Positions 25,732 through 34,268 of a DNA stretch of 64,000 nt are shown here, in pieces (positions within the stretch are counted from its first letter, which is position 1; each line of letters opens with the position of its first letter). The notes beneath the pieces are model-generated. The model did no database searches, had not been told where the DNA came from, and saw only the letters and a list, made by a program, of their open reading frames with translations. The translations under genes and the position numbers were made by a program. Origin of the DNA: Streptacidiphilus sp. ASG 303 (GTDB lineage: Bacteria > Actinomycetota > Actinomycetes > Streptomycetales > Streptomycetaceae). The stretch spans positions 248,001 through 312,000 of the forward strand of contig NZ_JAJLRA010000004.1 of assembly GCF_020991365.1 (NCBI RefSeq), written 5' to 3'.

Positions 25732-25762
25732 CGTGCTCCTTTGGCCGCTCGGACACGCTACC
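25676..25762 (-). tRNA. tRNA-Ser(CGA)
   Basis: An 87-nt class II tRNA on the minus strand. The acceptor is GGTAGCG/CGCTACC, the discriminator G, the anticodon CGA in CCTCGAAAG, with a long variable arm. It is the insertion target of the 21.9-25.7 kb island. CCA is not encoded. Confidence 0.97.
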
Positions 25763-25823
25763 GGGACAGACTCTACCGGACGGCCCGGGCGCCGGTGAAA
25801 TCCATTGCCGGGGTGGCGGCCGA

Positions 25824-26333
25824 TCAGCCCGGCTCGGCGCGGTGGGTGTCGAAGAAGGCGGTGAGGGCGGCGCCGCACTCCTCCGCGAGGACGCCCGGCA
25901 CCACCTCGGGGCGGTGGTTCAGCCGCCGGTCCCGGACCACGTCCCACAGGGATCCCGCCGCGCCCGCCTTCTCGTCCACGGCGCCGTAGACGACCCGGTC
26001 CAGCCGGGACAGCACGACGGCGCCCGCGCACATCGTGCACGGCTCCAGGGTGACCACCAGGGTGCAGCCGGACAGCCGCCACTCCCCGACGGCCCGGGCC
26101 GCCTCCCGGATCGCGATCACCTCGGCGTGGGCGGTCGGGTCGCCGACCGCCTCGCGCTCGTTGCGGCCGCGCCCGACCACCGTCCCGTCCGGCCCCAGGA
26201 CGACGGCGCCGACCGGCACGTCCCCGGTGGCCGGGGCCAGGGCGGCCTCGGCGAGCGCGAGCCGCATGGGGCCGGTCCAGCGGTCGCGCACCGGGTCGGG
26301 GCGTACGGGGGCCGGGAGGGGCGTGGTCTGCAT
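25824..26333 (-). CDS. tadA: tRNA-specific adenosine deaminase
   Basis: A 169-residue zinc deaminase. The active-site motifs HAE (in DPTAHAEVIAIREAA) and PCTMC (TLEPCTMCAGAVV) bind the zinc and supply the proton-shuttle Glu. TadA converts the wobble A34 of tRNA-Arg(ACG) to inosine; two identical tRNA-Arg(ACG) genes lie at 9.1-9.5 kb. The position beside tRNA-Ser(CGA), and next to the tadA-associated gene on the same strand, is the order I recall from other streptomycetes. ATG 26333 is used; an internal ATG at codon 23 would still keep the whole domain. Confidence 0.95.
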   Translation of the reverse strand: MQTTPLPAPVRPDPVRDRWTGPMRLALAEAALAPATGDVPVGAVVLGPDGTVVGRGRNEREAVGDPTAHAEVIAIREAARAVGEWRLSGCTLVVTLEPCTMCAGAVVLSRLDRVVYGAVDEKAGAAGSLWDVVRDRRLNHRPEVVPGVLAEECGAALTAFFDTHRAEPG

Positions 26334-26486
26334 GCCCTCCAGTGTCGGGCACCCGGCGGCCCGGCCGGGTCCCGGGGCGGCCCCGATCCGCGGGCCGTGC
26401 CGGGCACGCGGCCTGCGCCGGGCCCGCGGGCGGGTCGGTTCCCTCGTCCGGCGGCCCCGCCGGCCGTACGGGCCCCGCCCGGTCCG

Positions 26487-27053
26487 TCAGCGGACGGCCT
26501 CCAGGACCTCGGCGCAGCCCAGCGAGTCGGCGATCTCGGCGAGCGCGTCGCCGGGGACGGCGCCCTCGCCGCTCATGGCGAGCAGCTCCCGGGCCGTGAT
26601 CCCGAACTCGGCGAGCACCTCGGTGTCGCCCAGCGGCCCGGCCGGCACGCCGTCCGGGTCCGCGGCCGTCCCGCTGTCGTCGTCGTCCTCGGAGGCGGAG
26701 CCCGCGGCGCCGTCCTCGTCGTCCAGTTCGGCCACCAGGGTGTCGAGGTCGTCCAGCCCGTCGCCCGGGCTGCGCCCCACGAGCTCGTCGGTGAGGACGA
26801 TCTCCCCGTAGGCGCTGCGGGCGGCGGCGGCGCCGTCCGACACGAAGATCCGCGGATCCTCCTCGCCGTCCACGCGGACGACGGCGAACCACGCGTCCTC
26901 CTGCTCGATGAAGACCAGGACGGGCTCCTCGTCGTCCGAGGCCTGGCGTGCCAGGTCGGCCAGGTCGGCGAGGGTTTCCACGTTGTCGAGCTCGGTCTCG
27001 CCCACGCTCCACCCGTCCTCGGTGCGAGCGAGCACTGCAGCGAAGTACGCCAC
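26487..27053 (-). CDS. tRNA adenosine deaminase-associated protein
   Basis: A 188-residue acidic protein. GTG 27053 follows GGAG at 7 bp and gives [26 protein letters not shown], the conserved start of this actinobacterial family named for its position next to tadA. A central beta-rich part contains [19 protein letters not shown]. Then comes an Asp/Glu/Ser-rich stretch (about 115-145), and a helical end [33 protein letters not shown]. Its molecular role is not known. The 153-bp gap to tadA suggests a shared or closely coordinated transcript. Confidence 0.88.
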   Translation of the reverse strand: MAYFAAVLARTEDGWSVGETELDNVETLADLADLARQASDDEEPVLVFIEQEDAWFAVVRVDGEEDPRIFVSDGAAAARSAYGEIVLTDELVGRSPGDGLDDLDTLVAELDDEDGAAGSASEDDDDSGTAADPDGVPAGPLGDTEVLAEFGITARELLAMSGEGAVPGDALAEIADSLGCAEVLEAVR

Positions 27054-27273
27054 CAGGACACTCCCATGGTCTCGGCTGTCGGAGAGCCGGTGCGGGTCGG
27101 CGGCCCTGCGAGAACGCCCCCCGCTCCAGGGCTGCCCGCCTCTCGGGCACCCCAACCGGAATCGTGACAGAAACCCTGCCACTGCGGGGGGTGTTCCGCA
27201 GCGCGTCCCCGCAGGTCGTGTCGGAGCGGATCACGCCCCCGGCCCCGGCCGCCGACGCCGTCCGGACCGGACG

Positions 27274-27624
27274 TCAGATGCGGAAGGTGCGCATCCGCAG
27301 CGCCTCCCGCATCCTGCGCTCCTTGGTGCGGCGCGGCTGGACGCGGGCCCGCAGCTCGCGGGCCTCGGCCAGTTCGCGCAGGAAGAGGGCCCGGCGCCGG
27401 CGCCGCTCGGCGTCGGTCTCCTGGCGCCGTCCGGCGGCCCCGCGCGGCGCGCCCGCCCCCGGCTCCCCGCCCGCGGATATGACCCCGTCGGCCGCGCCCC
27501 TGCGGGGCGCCGGTCCGTCCGTACGGGTGTCGTCGCCCCCGGCCTCCGCCCCCGTCCCGGAGGCGGCCGCGCCCCCGGGGCGCCGCCGGACGCGGTCCCG
27601 TCCGGACCGGTTCTGCTCAGCCAT
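27274..27624 (-). CDS. Basic hypothetical protein
   Basis: A 116-residue, strongly basic protein. The first 70 residues are low-complexity Gly/Ala/Arg. The last 45 form a charged helix ([46 protein letters not shown]) that looks conserved and could bind nucleic acid or a membrane. ATG 27624 has AGGGGATC upstream. It lies between the tadA-associated gene and upp, as in other streptomycetes from memory. No function is known to me. Confidence 0.65.
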   Translation of the reverse strand: MAEQNRSGRDRVRRRPGGAAASGTGAEAGGDDTRTDGPAPRRGAADGVISAGGEPGAGAPRGAAGRRQETDAERRRRRALFLRELAEARELRARVQPRRTKERRMREALRMRTFRI

Positions 27625-27918
27625 GCGATCCCCTGCGATCCGCGCGCACTGCCTGCCCGCTGTCCCGTACGGGGCCGGACGGGACGCGCCTGTCGCGGCC
27701 CCCCGTCCTTTCATACGGTCAGCCTTTCCCCGTCCGGCGGCATCGACACCGCCGGACGGGTCCCCGCCGGGACCGCCCCAAGTCCCCGCCGGGGCCCCGC
27801 CGGGTCCGCGCCGGGGCGGTGCCGGGGCCGCGCCGGTGCTGCCGCCCGCCGCGTCCGGCGCCCCCGCCGGGGCGCCCGCAGGTCGTACGGGTGTCCGGGC
27901 TCGGTTACTGTCTCAGTC

Positions 27919-28554
27919 ATGCGGATCCACGTCCTCGACCACCCGCTGGTCGCCCACAAGCTGTCGACGCTGCGCGACGAGCGCACCGACTCGCCCACCT
28001 TCCGCCGGCTCGCCGACGAGCTGGTCACCCTCCTCGCGTACGAGGCGACCCGGGACGTCCGCACCGACGAGGTGGAGATCACCACCCCGGTGGCCGTCAC
28101 CACCGGCACGCGGCTGAGCTACCCCCGGCCGCTCGTGGTGCCGATCCTCCGGGCCGGCCTGGGCATGCTCGACGGCATGACCCGGCTGCTGCCGACCGCC
28201 GAGGTCGGCTTCCTCGGGATGATCCGCAACGAGGAGACCCTGGAGGCCTCCACGTACGCGACGCGGATGCCCGACGACCTCTCCGGCCGCCAGGTGTACG
28301 TGCTGGACCCGATGCTCGCCACCGGCGGCACCCTGGTCGCCGCGATCCGGATGCTGATCGACCGCGGCGCCGACGACGTGACCGCGATCTGCCTGCTGGC
28401 CGCCCCGGAGGGTGTGGCCGCGATGGAGAAGGACCTGGCCGGACTGCCGGTGACGGTGGTGACCGCCGCGGTCGACGACCACCTCAACGAGCAGGGCTAC
28501 ATCGTGCCGGGCCTCGGTGACGCGGGCGACCGCCTGTACGGCACCGCGGGCTGA
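27919..28554 (+). CDS. upp: Uracil phosphoribosyltransferase
   Basis: A 211-residue enzyme of pyrimidine salvage: uracil + PRPP to UMP + pyrophosphate. The PRPP-binding loop is [17 protein letters not shown]. Other family segments are [39 protein letters not shown], and the uracil-binding C-terminal [18 protein letters not shown]. Length is normal. No Shine-Dalgarno precedes ATG 27919. A -10-like TACTGT ends 8 bp before it, so the mRNA is probably leaderless. A 25-bp terminator stem follows. Confidence 0.96.
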   Translation: MRIHVLDHPLVAHKLSTLRDERTDSPTFRRLADELVTLLAYEATRDVRTDEVEITTPVAVTTGTRLSYPRPLVVPILRAGLGMLDGMTRLLPTAEVGFLGMIRNEETLEASTYATRMPDDLSGRQVYVLDPMLATGGTLVAAIRMLIDRGADDVTAICLLAAPEGVAAMEKDLAGLPVTVVTAAVDDHLNEQGYIVPGLGDAGDRLYGTAG

Positions 28555-28565
28555 CCCCGCCCCAC

Positions 28566-28619
28566 GGACGCGGCTGCGGCCGGCCACCCCGCACGGGGTG
28601 GCCGGCCGCAGCCGCGTCC
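28566..28619. terminator. Very strong bidirectional terminator
   Basis: A perfect 25-bp stem with a GCAC loop, the longest in the window. It separates the convergent upp and LytR_C genes. Confidence 0.92.
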
Positions 28620-28662
28620 GGGCGCCGGCGGGGCGGCCCGGAGGGGCCCCGCCGCGCCGGGT

Positions 28663-29304
28663 TCAGCAGTGGGAGGCGGAGGGCTTCGGCGCGGGCCTGG
28701 TGAGCACGGCCAGTGCCTGCGCGGCCTGGGCGGGGGTGCGCAGCGCCTTGAAGCCGTCGCCGATGACGAAGTCGACCGAGCCGTCCTTGCGGGCGTCCGC
28801 GGTGTTCCTCGCCCCGGTGACGTGGGCGCCGAGCAGGGCGGCCGCCCTGCTGCCGGCGCGGCCCTCGAGCAGGCGGACGGCCTCCTTGACCTTCTTGTCC
28901 AGCGAGGCCGGGGCGTTGCCGACCTTGCCGATCCTGAAGCCGCGCCTCTTCAGCTCGTCGGCCGTGTGCCCGGCCAGGCCGGACTTGGCGGTGGCGTTGT
29001 AGACGTTGACGGTGACGGCCTTCGGGCTGGGCACGGGGCCGGGCGCCGGGAAGGTCCCGGCCGCCGCGCGGGAGGCCGAGGGGGAGGGCGCGGGGCAGGC
29101 CGCGGCGGAGAGCTTCCTGCCCTTGCCGCCGAAGACGCCGGCCAGCTGCACCGTGCCCCAGCTGATCAGGGCCACCGCCAGCACCGTCGACACCAGGGCG
29201 GTGATCCGCCGCCGGCGCTTGTTGGGCGGAACCAGGCGGGGGTAGCTCGTACCGGTGACCCGGTACTGCTTCCCCTTCAGTCCGGGGGGCGTCAACATGC
29301 TCAC
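28663..29304 (-). CDS. Membrane-anchored LytR C-terminal domain protein
   Basis: A 213-residue protein. GTG 29304 (MSMLTPPGLKGKQYRVTG) has GAGGGG 10 bp upstream. A cytoplasmic N-terminus of about 30 residues with KRRRR leads into one TM helix (ITALVSTVLAVALISWGTVQLAGVF). A Pro/Ser-rich extracytoplasmic linker follows, then a LytR_C domain (VTVNVYNATAKSGLAGHTADELKRRGFRIGKVGNAP ... VDFVIGDGFKALRTP). These domains occur in wall-associated proteins beside or fused to LytR-CpsA-Psr enzymes; this one lacks the catalytic part. The single Cys near the C-terminus (ASHC) and the one after the helix (AACPAPS) could pair. Confidence 0.85.
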   Translation of the reverse strand: MSMLTPPGLKGKQYRVTGTSYPRLVPPNKRRRRITALVSTVLAVALISWGTVQLAGVFGGKGRKLSAAACPAPSPSASRAAAGTFPAPGPVPSPKAVTVNVYNATAKSGLAGHTADELKRRGFRIGKVGNAPASLDKKVKEAVRLLEGRAGSRAAALLGAHVTGARNTADARKDGSVDFVIGDGFKALRTPAQAAQALAVLTRPAPKPSASHC

Positions 29305-29404
29305 CGTGGGTCGCCCCCTCGCGCGGGACAGGCAGGTGGATACGGCTGCGGGCATCGCAGAGGCCGTGGTCAACAGCGTAGTGCCGACCTTGCGCGAGCG
29401 TACT

Positions 29405-29419
29405 AAATGATCATCATTT
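29405..29419. promoter_or_regulatory. AT-rich palindrome upstream of the LytR_C gene
   Basis: AAATGATCATCATTT is a perfect palindrome around one central C, framed by TACT on the left and AGTA two bases further out on the right. It is striking in this GC context and lies 100 bp upstream of the LytR_C start. It looks like a regulator site, and the family is not clear. Confidence 0.55.
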
Positions 29420-29553
29420 GGAGTATGGGGGCACCCGAAAGCGTGCACAAAGCGATACCGGGCGGCGCGTCCCCGCCCGCCGCCGCGGCTCCCCCGGCCG
29501 CGCGTCGGCCGGTACGGGACCGTCCGGCGCCGTCCCGGCGCCGCCGGGGCGGG

Positions 29554-29850
29554 TCACTCCATGTCGAGGACCCGGGCGTGCAGGACCTGCCGCTGCTGCA
29601 GGGCCGCACGCACGGCGCGGTGCAGGCCGTCCTCCAGGTAGAGGTCGCCCTGCCACTTCACCACGTGGGCGAAGAGGTCGCCGTAGAAGGTGGAGTCCTC
29701 CGCGAGGAGGGTCTCCAGGTCGAGCTGGCCCTTGGTGGTCACCAACTGGTCCAGCCGCACCGGACGCGGGGCGACGTCCGCCCACTGGCGGGTGCTGTTC
29801 CGGCCGTGATCCGGGTACGGCCGCCCGTTGCCGATGCGCTTGAAGATCAC
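29554..29850 (-). CDS. Small conserved actinobacterial protein (often labelled VapB-family)
   Basis: A 98-residue protein beginning MIFKRIGNGRPYPDHGRNSTRQWADVAPRPVRLDQLVTTKGQLDLETLLAEDSTFYGDLFAHVVKWQGDLYLEDG-like sequence; I cite it here only by its segments IGNGRPYPDHG, DQLVTTKGQLDL and HVVKWQGDLYLEDGLHRA. It reads as a compact alpha/beta ParB-like fold with the HxVxxxxGxxYLEDGLHR signature. Database labels of VapB antitoxin are common for this family as I recall, but no VapC toxin gene is adjacent, so a toxin-antitoxin role is doubtful. GTG start at 29850. It is monocistronic. Confidence 0.8.
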   Translation of the reverse strand: MIFKRIGNGRPYPDHGRNSTRQWADVAPRPVRLDQLVTTKGQLDLETLLAEDSTFYGDLFAHVVKWQGDLYLEDGLHRAVRAALQQRQVLHARVLDME

Positions 29851-30126
29851 ACGGAAAGCCTACCGTTCCCGCGGGCGGCGGCGCAGCAAGGACGCCCCAC
29901 CTCTCGCACCGGCCGCCTCCCACCAGCGCCGACGCGCGAAGGCGGCGACGGCTGCCCGGGCAGGTCGTACCGCCCCGGGCATGCCGTCCGTCATGTTTCG
30001 CCGCCTATGGGGGTTTTGGGGGCGCGCCGCCGGCGTACCCCTCCGGCCCCCGCGTGCCCGGCCGGTTGTCGGTGGCGGGCGGTAGCGTCCCGCCCCATCG
30101 CACATCCGACGGCAGGAGGGCACCTG

Positions 30127-31278
30127 ATGAGGTTCCGGATCGAGCGCGGCGCACTGGCGGACGCGGTGGCCTGGGCCGGCCGCGCGCTGCCGGCCCGGAC
30201 GCCGCTGCCCGTCCTCGGCGGCCTGCTGCTGGAGGCGTCCGACGGCCGGCTGTCGGTCTCCGGCCACGACCTCGAGGTCTCCGCCCGGACCGCCGCCGAG
30301 GCCGACACCGCCGAGCCCGGGCGGGTGCTGGTCGCCGGGCGCCGGCTGCTCGACGTCTGCCGGGTGCTGCCCGACGGCCCGGTGGAGTGCGTACGGGAGG
30401 GTGCGCGCCTGGCCGTGGCCTGCGGCGGCGTCCGCTTCGGGCTGGCCGCGCTGCCGATGGAGGACTACCCGGCGCTGCCCGCGGTGCCGGAGGTGTGCGG
30501 CGAGCTGGACGCCGCCGCCCTCGCCGCCGCGGTGGCGCAGACGGCGGTGGCCGCGGGCCGCGACGACACCCTCCCGGTCCTGACCGGCGTCCGGATCGAC
30601 CTGCACGACGACACCCTGGTGCTGGCCGCCACCGACCGGTACCGCTTCGCCGTGCGGACCCTGGACTGGCGGCCCCTGCCCGGCCGGTCCGCCCCAAGCG
30701 GGTCCGGTACCGACAAGGCCGGCACCGGGGGGTCCGTGGTCGTGCCGGCGCGCCGCCTGCTGGACGCGGCGCGCGCCCTGGCGGGCGCCGGCACGGTCCG
30801 GCTCGCCCTGGACGACGGCGTCCTGGGCCTGGAGGGCGGCGGCGCGGTCGCGACGATGCGGCTGATCGACGGCGTCCTGCCCCGCCACGAGCGGCTGTTC
30901 GCGCTGGACGGCCCGGCCGTCGTCGTGGCCGAGCGGGCCCCGCTGGCCGAGGCGGTCCGGCGGGTGGCGGTGGTCGCCGACCGGCACGGCCCGGTGCGGC
31001 TGGACTTCTCCGCCGGCTCCCTGCTGCTGGAGGCCGGGGCGGGCGACGACGACACCGCCTCCCAGCGGCTGCCGGCCGCGCTGAGCGGCCCGGCGACCCA
31101 CGCCTCCTTCAACCCCGCCTACCTCGCGGACGCGCTCGGCGCGCTGGAGGCGCCCTACGTCCAGTTCTCGCTGCTGGGCCCCGGGCAGCGCGTCCTGCTG
31201 GCCGGGCGGGGCACCCAGGACGGTCCGGAGGAGCCCGGCCACCACCACCTGCTGATGGCCCTCAAGAACGCCGGCTGA
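30127..31278 (+). CDS. DNA polymerase III beta-clamp-like protein (DnaN paralogue)
   Basis: A 383-residue protein with three repeated clamp domains, starting at ATG 30127 after AGGAGGG. Clamp features are MRFRIERGALADAVAWAGRALPARTPLPVLGGLLLEA (domain 1), LPVLTGVRIDLHDDTLVLAATDRYRFAVRTL (domain 2), and a third domain ending HHHLLMALKNAG, where replicative DnaN proteins end in PVRLP/MPMR-type residues for partner binding. The replicative dnaN is expected beside dnaA at the origin, which is not in this window, so this is probably a second clamp of unknown role. Gly/Ala/Asp-rich linkers interrupt the conserved core. Confidence 0.85.
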   Translation: MRFRIERGALADAVAWAGRALPARTPLPVLGGLLLEASDGRLSVSGHDLEVSARTAAEADTAEPGRVLVAGRRLLDVCRVLPDGPVECVREGARLAVACGGVRFGLAALPMEDYPALPAVPEVCGELDAAALAAAVAQTAVAAGRDDTLPVLTGVRIDLHDDTLVLAATDRYRFAVRTLDWRPLPGRSAPSGSGTDKAGTGGSVVVPARRLLDAARALAGAGTVRLALDDGVLGLEGGGAVATMRLIDGVLPRHERLFALDGPAVVVAERAPLAEAVRRVAVVADRHGPVRLDFSAGSLLLEAGAGDDDTASQRLPAALSGPATHASFNPAYLADALGALEAPYVQFSLLGPGQRVLLAGRGTQDGPEEPGHHHLLMALKNAG

Positions 31279-31352
31279 CCGCCCGGGCCGGGCGCGCCCC
31301 CGCCTCCGGCTCAGCGGTCGCCTCCGCGATCGAGGCAGTGTAGACATGGGGT

Positions 31353-34139
31353 ATGGCCCGACAGCCGGGCCGATCCAGGGCCCAGTCGGCCCCGACGACC
31401 CCCGGTCGGCGCCCGCGGACTCGGCCTGACCAGCGAACCGAGCGGCAGGCCGGGCGGTGGGCCGGGCGGTCCGGCGACGGCCGCGGCCCGGCATACCGCC
31501 CGCGGCGGCTGCTGGGCATGCGGAGCCTGGCGGGCCAGGTCTTCGTGCTCCAGGTGACGGTGGTGCTGCTGCTCGTCGTGGCGGCCGTCGCCGAACTCGT
31601 GCTGCAGGCCCGGTACGACAGCGTCAAGGAGGCCCGCAACCGTTCGGTCGCGGTGGCCCAGGCGTTCGCCAACGCGCCCGGCGTGCCGCAGGCGCTGGCG
31701 GGCCCCGACCCGACGGCGGTGCTCCAGCCGAAGGCCGAGGCGGCCCGCGCCCTGTCGGGCGTCGACTTCGTCGTGGTCACGGACACCCGCGGCATCCGCT
31801 ACACCCATCCCCATCCGGACCGCATCGGCAAGAGGTTCGTCGGCACCATCGGACCGGCGCTCCGGGGCGGGGTCGTCACCGAGACCGTCAACGGCACCAT
31901 CGGCCCGCTGGTGCAGGCGGTCGTGCCGGTCAGGGACGGCGGCCGCGTCGTCGGCCTGGTGTCGGCGGGCATCACCATCGCCAAGGTCTCCGGCGCCGTC
32001 GACCGCCAGCTGCCGCTCCTGCTGGGCGCGGCCGCCGTCGCGCTCGCCCTGGCCACCGCCGGCACGGCGCTGGTCAGCAGGCGGCTGCGGCGCCAGACCC
32101 GCGGGCTCGGACCCACCGAGATGACCCGCATGTACGAGCACCACGACGCCGTCCTGCACTCCGTCCGCGAGGGCGTGCTGATCGTCGGCGGCGACGGCCG
32201 GCTGCTGCTCGCCAACGACGAGGCGTCCCGCCTCCTGGACCTGCCGCCCGACGCCGAGGGAAGGCCCGTCGCCGACCTCGGCCTCGAACCCCGCGCCGCC
32301 GAGCTGCTGGCCTCGGGCCGGACCGCCACCGACGAGGTGGTCCTGGCCGGCGACCGGCTGCTGGCGGTCAGCAACCGGCCCACCGACCGCGACGGCGGCC
32401 CGCCCGGCAGCGTCGCCACGCTCCGCGACTCCACCGAGCTGCGGGCCCTGTCGGGGCGCGCCGAGGGCGCCCGGGAGCGCCTGCGGCTGCTGTACGACGC
32501 GAGCGTGGACGTGGGCACCACCCTCGACGTGGTGCGCACCGCCGAGGAGCTGACCCGGGTCGCGGTGCCGCGGTTCGCCGACTTCGCCACCGTGGACCTC
32601 GTGGAGTCGGTGCTGTCCGGCGAGGAGCCCCACGCGGGGGCCCGCGCCGAGATGCGCCGGGTGGCGGTGCGCGGGATCCGCGACGACCACCCCCTGTACC
32701 CCGTCGGGCAGCTGATCCGCTTCTCCCCCTCCTCCCCGCAGGGCTGGGGCTTCGGCCATGCCCGGGCCGTGGTGGAGCCCGACCTGCGCTCCTCGGTCGG
32801 CTGGCGGGCGCAGGACCCCGACCGCACCGACCGGGTCCTCGCCCACGGCATCCACTCGCTGGTCACCGCGCCCCTGCTGGCCCGCGGCGTCCTGCTGGGC
32901 ATGGTCCACTTCTACCGGTCGGAGAAGCCCGAGCCGTTCGAGGACGACGACCTCTCCCTCGCCGAGGAGCTGACGGCCCGGGCGGCGGTCTGCATCGACA
33001 ACGCCCGCCGGTACACCCGCGAGCACGCCGTCGCCGTCACCCTGCAGCACAGCCTGCTGCCCCGCAGGCTGCCCGAGCAGTCCGCGCTCGACGTCGCCTT
33101 CCGCTACCTGCCCGCGCAGGCGGGCGTGGGCGGCGACTGGTTCGACGTCATCCCGCTGCCCGGCGCCCGCGTCGCCCTGGTGGTCGGCGACGTCGTCGGG
33201 CACGGCCTGCACGCCGCCGCCACCATGGGCCGGCTGCGCACGGCCGTCCACAACTTCTCCGCCCTCGACCTGCCGCCCGACGAGCTCCTCGGCCACCTCG
33301 ACGAACTGGTCGCCCGCATCGACCAGGACGAGGCCGCGGGCGGCGTGGGCGCCATCACCGGCGCCACCTGCCTGTACGCGATCCACGACCCGGTCTCCGG
33401 CCGCTGCGCCCTCGCCCGCGCCGGCCACCTGCTGCCCGCCGTGGTGACGCCCGGAGGGGACGTCGTCTTCCCCGACCTGCCCGCCGGGCCGCCCCTCGGG
33501 CTGGGCGGCATGCCGTTCGAGACCGCCGAGCTGGACCTCCCCGAGGGCACCCGGCTCGTCCTCTACACCGACGGGCTGGTGGAGGCCCGCGACCGGGACA
33601 TCGACGTCGGGCTGGAGCTGCTGCGCAGCACCCTGGCCGCCGCCGCGGACCGCACGCCCGAGGAGGTCTGCACCGCGGTCCTGGACGCCATGCTCCCCGA
33701 GCGGCCCGGCGACGACATCGCCCTCCTCGTGGCGAGCGCCCGCACGCTCCCGGCGGACCGCGTCGCCGAGTGGGACGTGCCCTCCGACCCGGCGGCCGTC
33801 GCGGGCGTCCGCGCGGCGGTCTCGCGGCAGCTCGCCGCGTGGGACCTCGACGAGGCGGCCTTCACCACCGAGCTGATCCTCAGCGAGCTGATCACCAACG
33901 CCATCCGCCACGCCACCGGGCCCATCCGGGTGCGCCTGCTCCGCGACCGCGCCCTGGTCTGCGAGGTCTCCGACACCAGCAGCACCTCGCCCCACCTGCG
34001 GTACGCGGCGGACACCGACGAGGGCGGCCGGGGGCTGTTTCTGGTCGCCCGGTTCGCGGAGCGCTGGGGCACCCGCTACACCCGGGACGGCAAGGTGATC
34101 TGGGCCGAGCAGGCGGTCCCCGGGCCGGACGGCCCGTGA
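31353..34139 (+). CDS. Membrane sensor: Cache-like, PAS, GAF, SpoIIE phosphatase, HATPase
   Basis: A 928-residue signalling protein. In order: basic disordered N-terminus (1-55); TM1 (about 60-85); an extracytoplasmic Cache/CitA-like sensor (about 86-205, with DFVVVTDTRGIRYTHPHPDRIGKRFVGT); TM2 (about 210-232); PAS (about 262-365); GAF (about 385-560); PP2C/SpoIIE phosphatase (about 570-790, with GGDWFDV, VVGDVVGHG, and YTDGLVEARD carrying metal-binding Asp residues); and a C-terminal HATPase_c_2 anti-sigma-like kinase (about 800-925, LILSELITNAIRHA). By family it senses a ligand and dephosphorylates an anti-anti-sigma factor. Two SigF-type sigma factors lie 12 kb away. The ATG 31353 has no Shine-Dalgarno; TAGACA just upstream could make the mRNA leaderless. 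Confidence 0.9.
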   Translation: MARQPGRSRAQSAPTTPGRRPRTRPDQRTERQAGRWAGRSGDGRGPAYRPRRLLGMRSLAGQVFVLQVTVVLLLVVAAVAELVLQARYDSVKEARNRSVAVAQAFANAPGVPQALAGPDPTAVLQPKAEAARALSGVDFVVVTDTRGIRYTHPHPDRIGKRFVGTIGPALRGGVVTETVNGTIGPLVQAVVPVRDGGRVVGLVSAGITIAKVSGAVDRQLPLLLGAAAVALALATAGTALVSRRLRRQTRGLGPTEMTRMYEHHDAVLHSVREGVLIVGGDGRLLLANDEASRLLDLPPDAEGRPVADLGLEPRAAELLASGRTATDEVVLAGDRLLAVSNRPTDRDGGPPGSVATLRDSTELRALSGRAEGARERLRLLYDASVDVGTTLDVVRTAEELTRVAVPRFADFATVDLVESVLSGEEPHAGARAEMRRVAVRGIRDDHPLYPVGQLIRFSPSSPQGWGFGHARAVVEPDLRSSVGWRAQDPDRTDRVLAHGIHSLVTAPLLARGVLLGMVHFYRSEKPEPFEDDDLSLAEELTARAAVCIDNARRYTREHAVAVTLQHSLLPRRLPEQSALDVAFRYLPAQAGVGGDWFDVIPLPGARVALVVGDVVGHGLHAAATMGRLRTAVHNFSALDLPPDELLGHLDELVARIDQDEAAGGVGAITGATCLYAIHDPVSGRCALARAGHLLPAVVTPGGDVVFPDLPAGPPLGLGGMPFETAELDLPEGTRLVLYTDGLVEARDRDIDVGLELLRSTLAAAADRTPEEVCTAVLDAMLPERPGDDIALLVASARTLPADRVAEWDVPSDPAAVAGVRAAVSRQLAAWDLDEAAFTTELILSELITNAIRHATGPIRVRLLRDRALVCEVSDTSSTSPHLRYAADTDEGGRGLFLVARFAERWGTRYTRDGKVIWAEQAVPGPDGP

Positions 34140-34268
34140 GCCCGCTGTCCCGGACGGCCCGTGAGCCCCCCGCCCCGGGCCCGGCCGCCCGTCGGCCGGA
34201 CCGTCCGGTCCGCCCGTCGGCCGGGCGCCGCGCGGGTACGGACATAGGTGTGCACACCAGGGCATAGC

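Noticed and set aside
29405-29419. Zur/Fur box for the AT-rich palindrome
   Set aside because: Only loose resemblance from memory, and the downstream gene has no link to metal supply; left unnamed.
29554-29850. Toxin-antitoxin system based on the VapB-like protein
   Set aside because: No PIN-domain toxin gene lies on either side.
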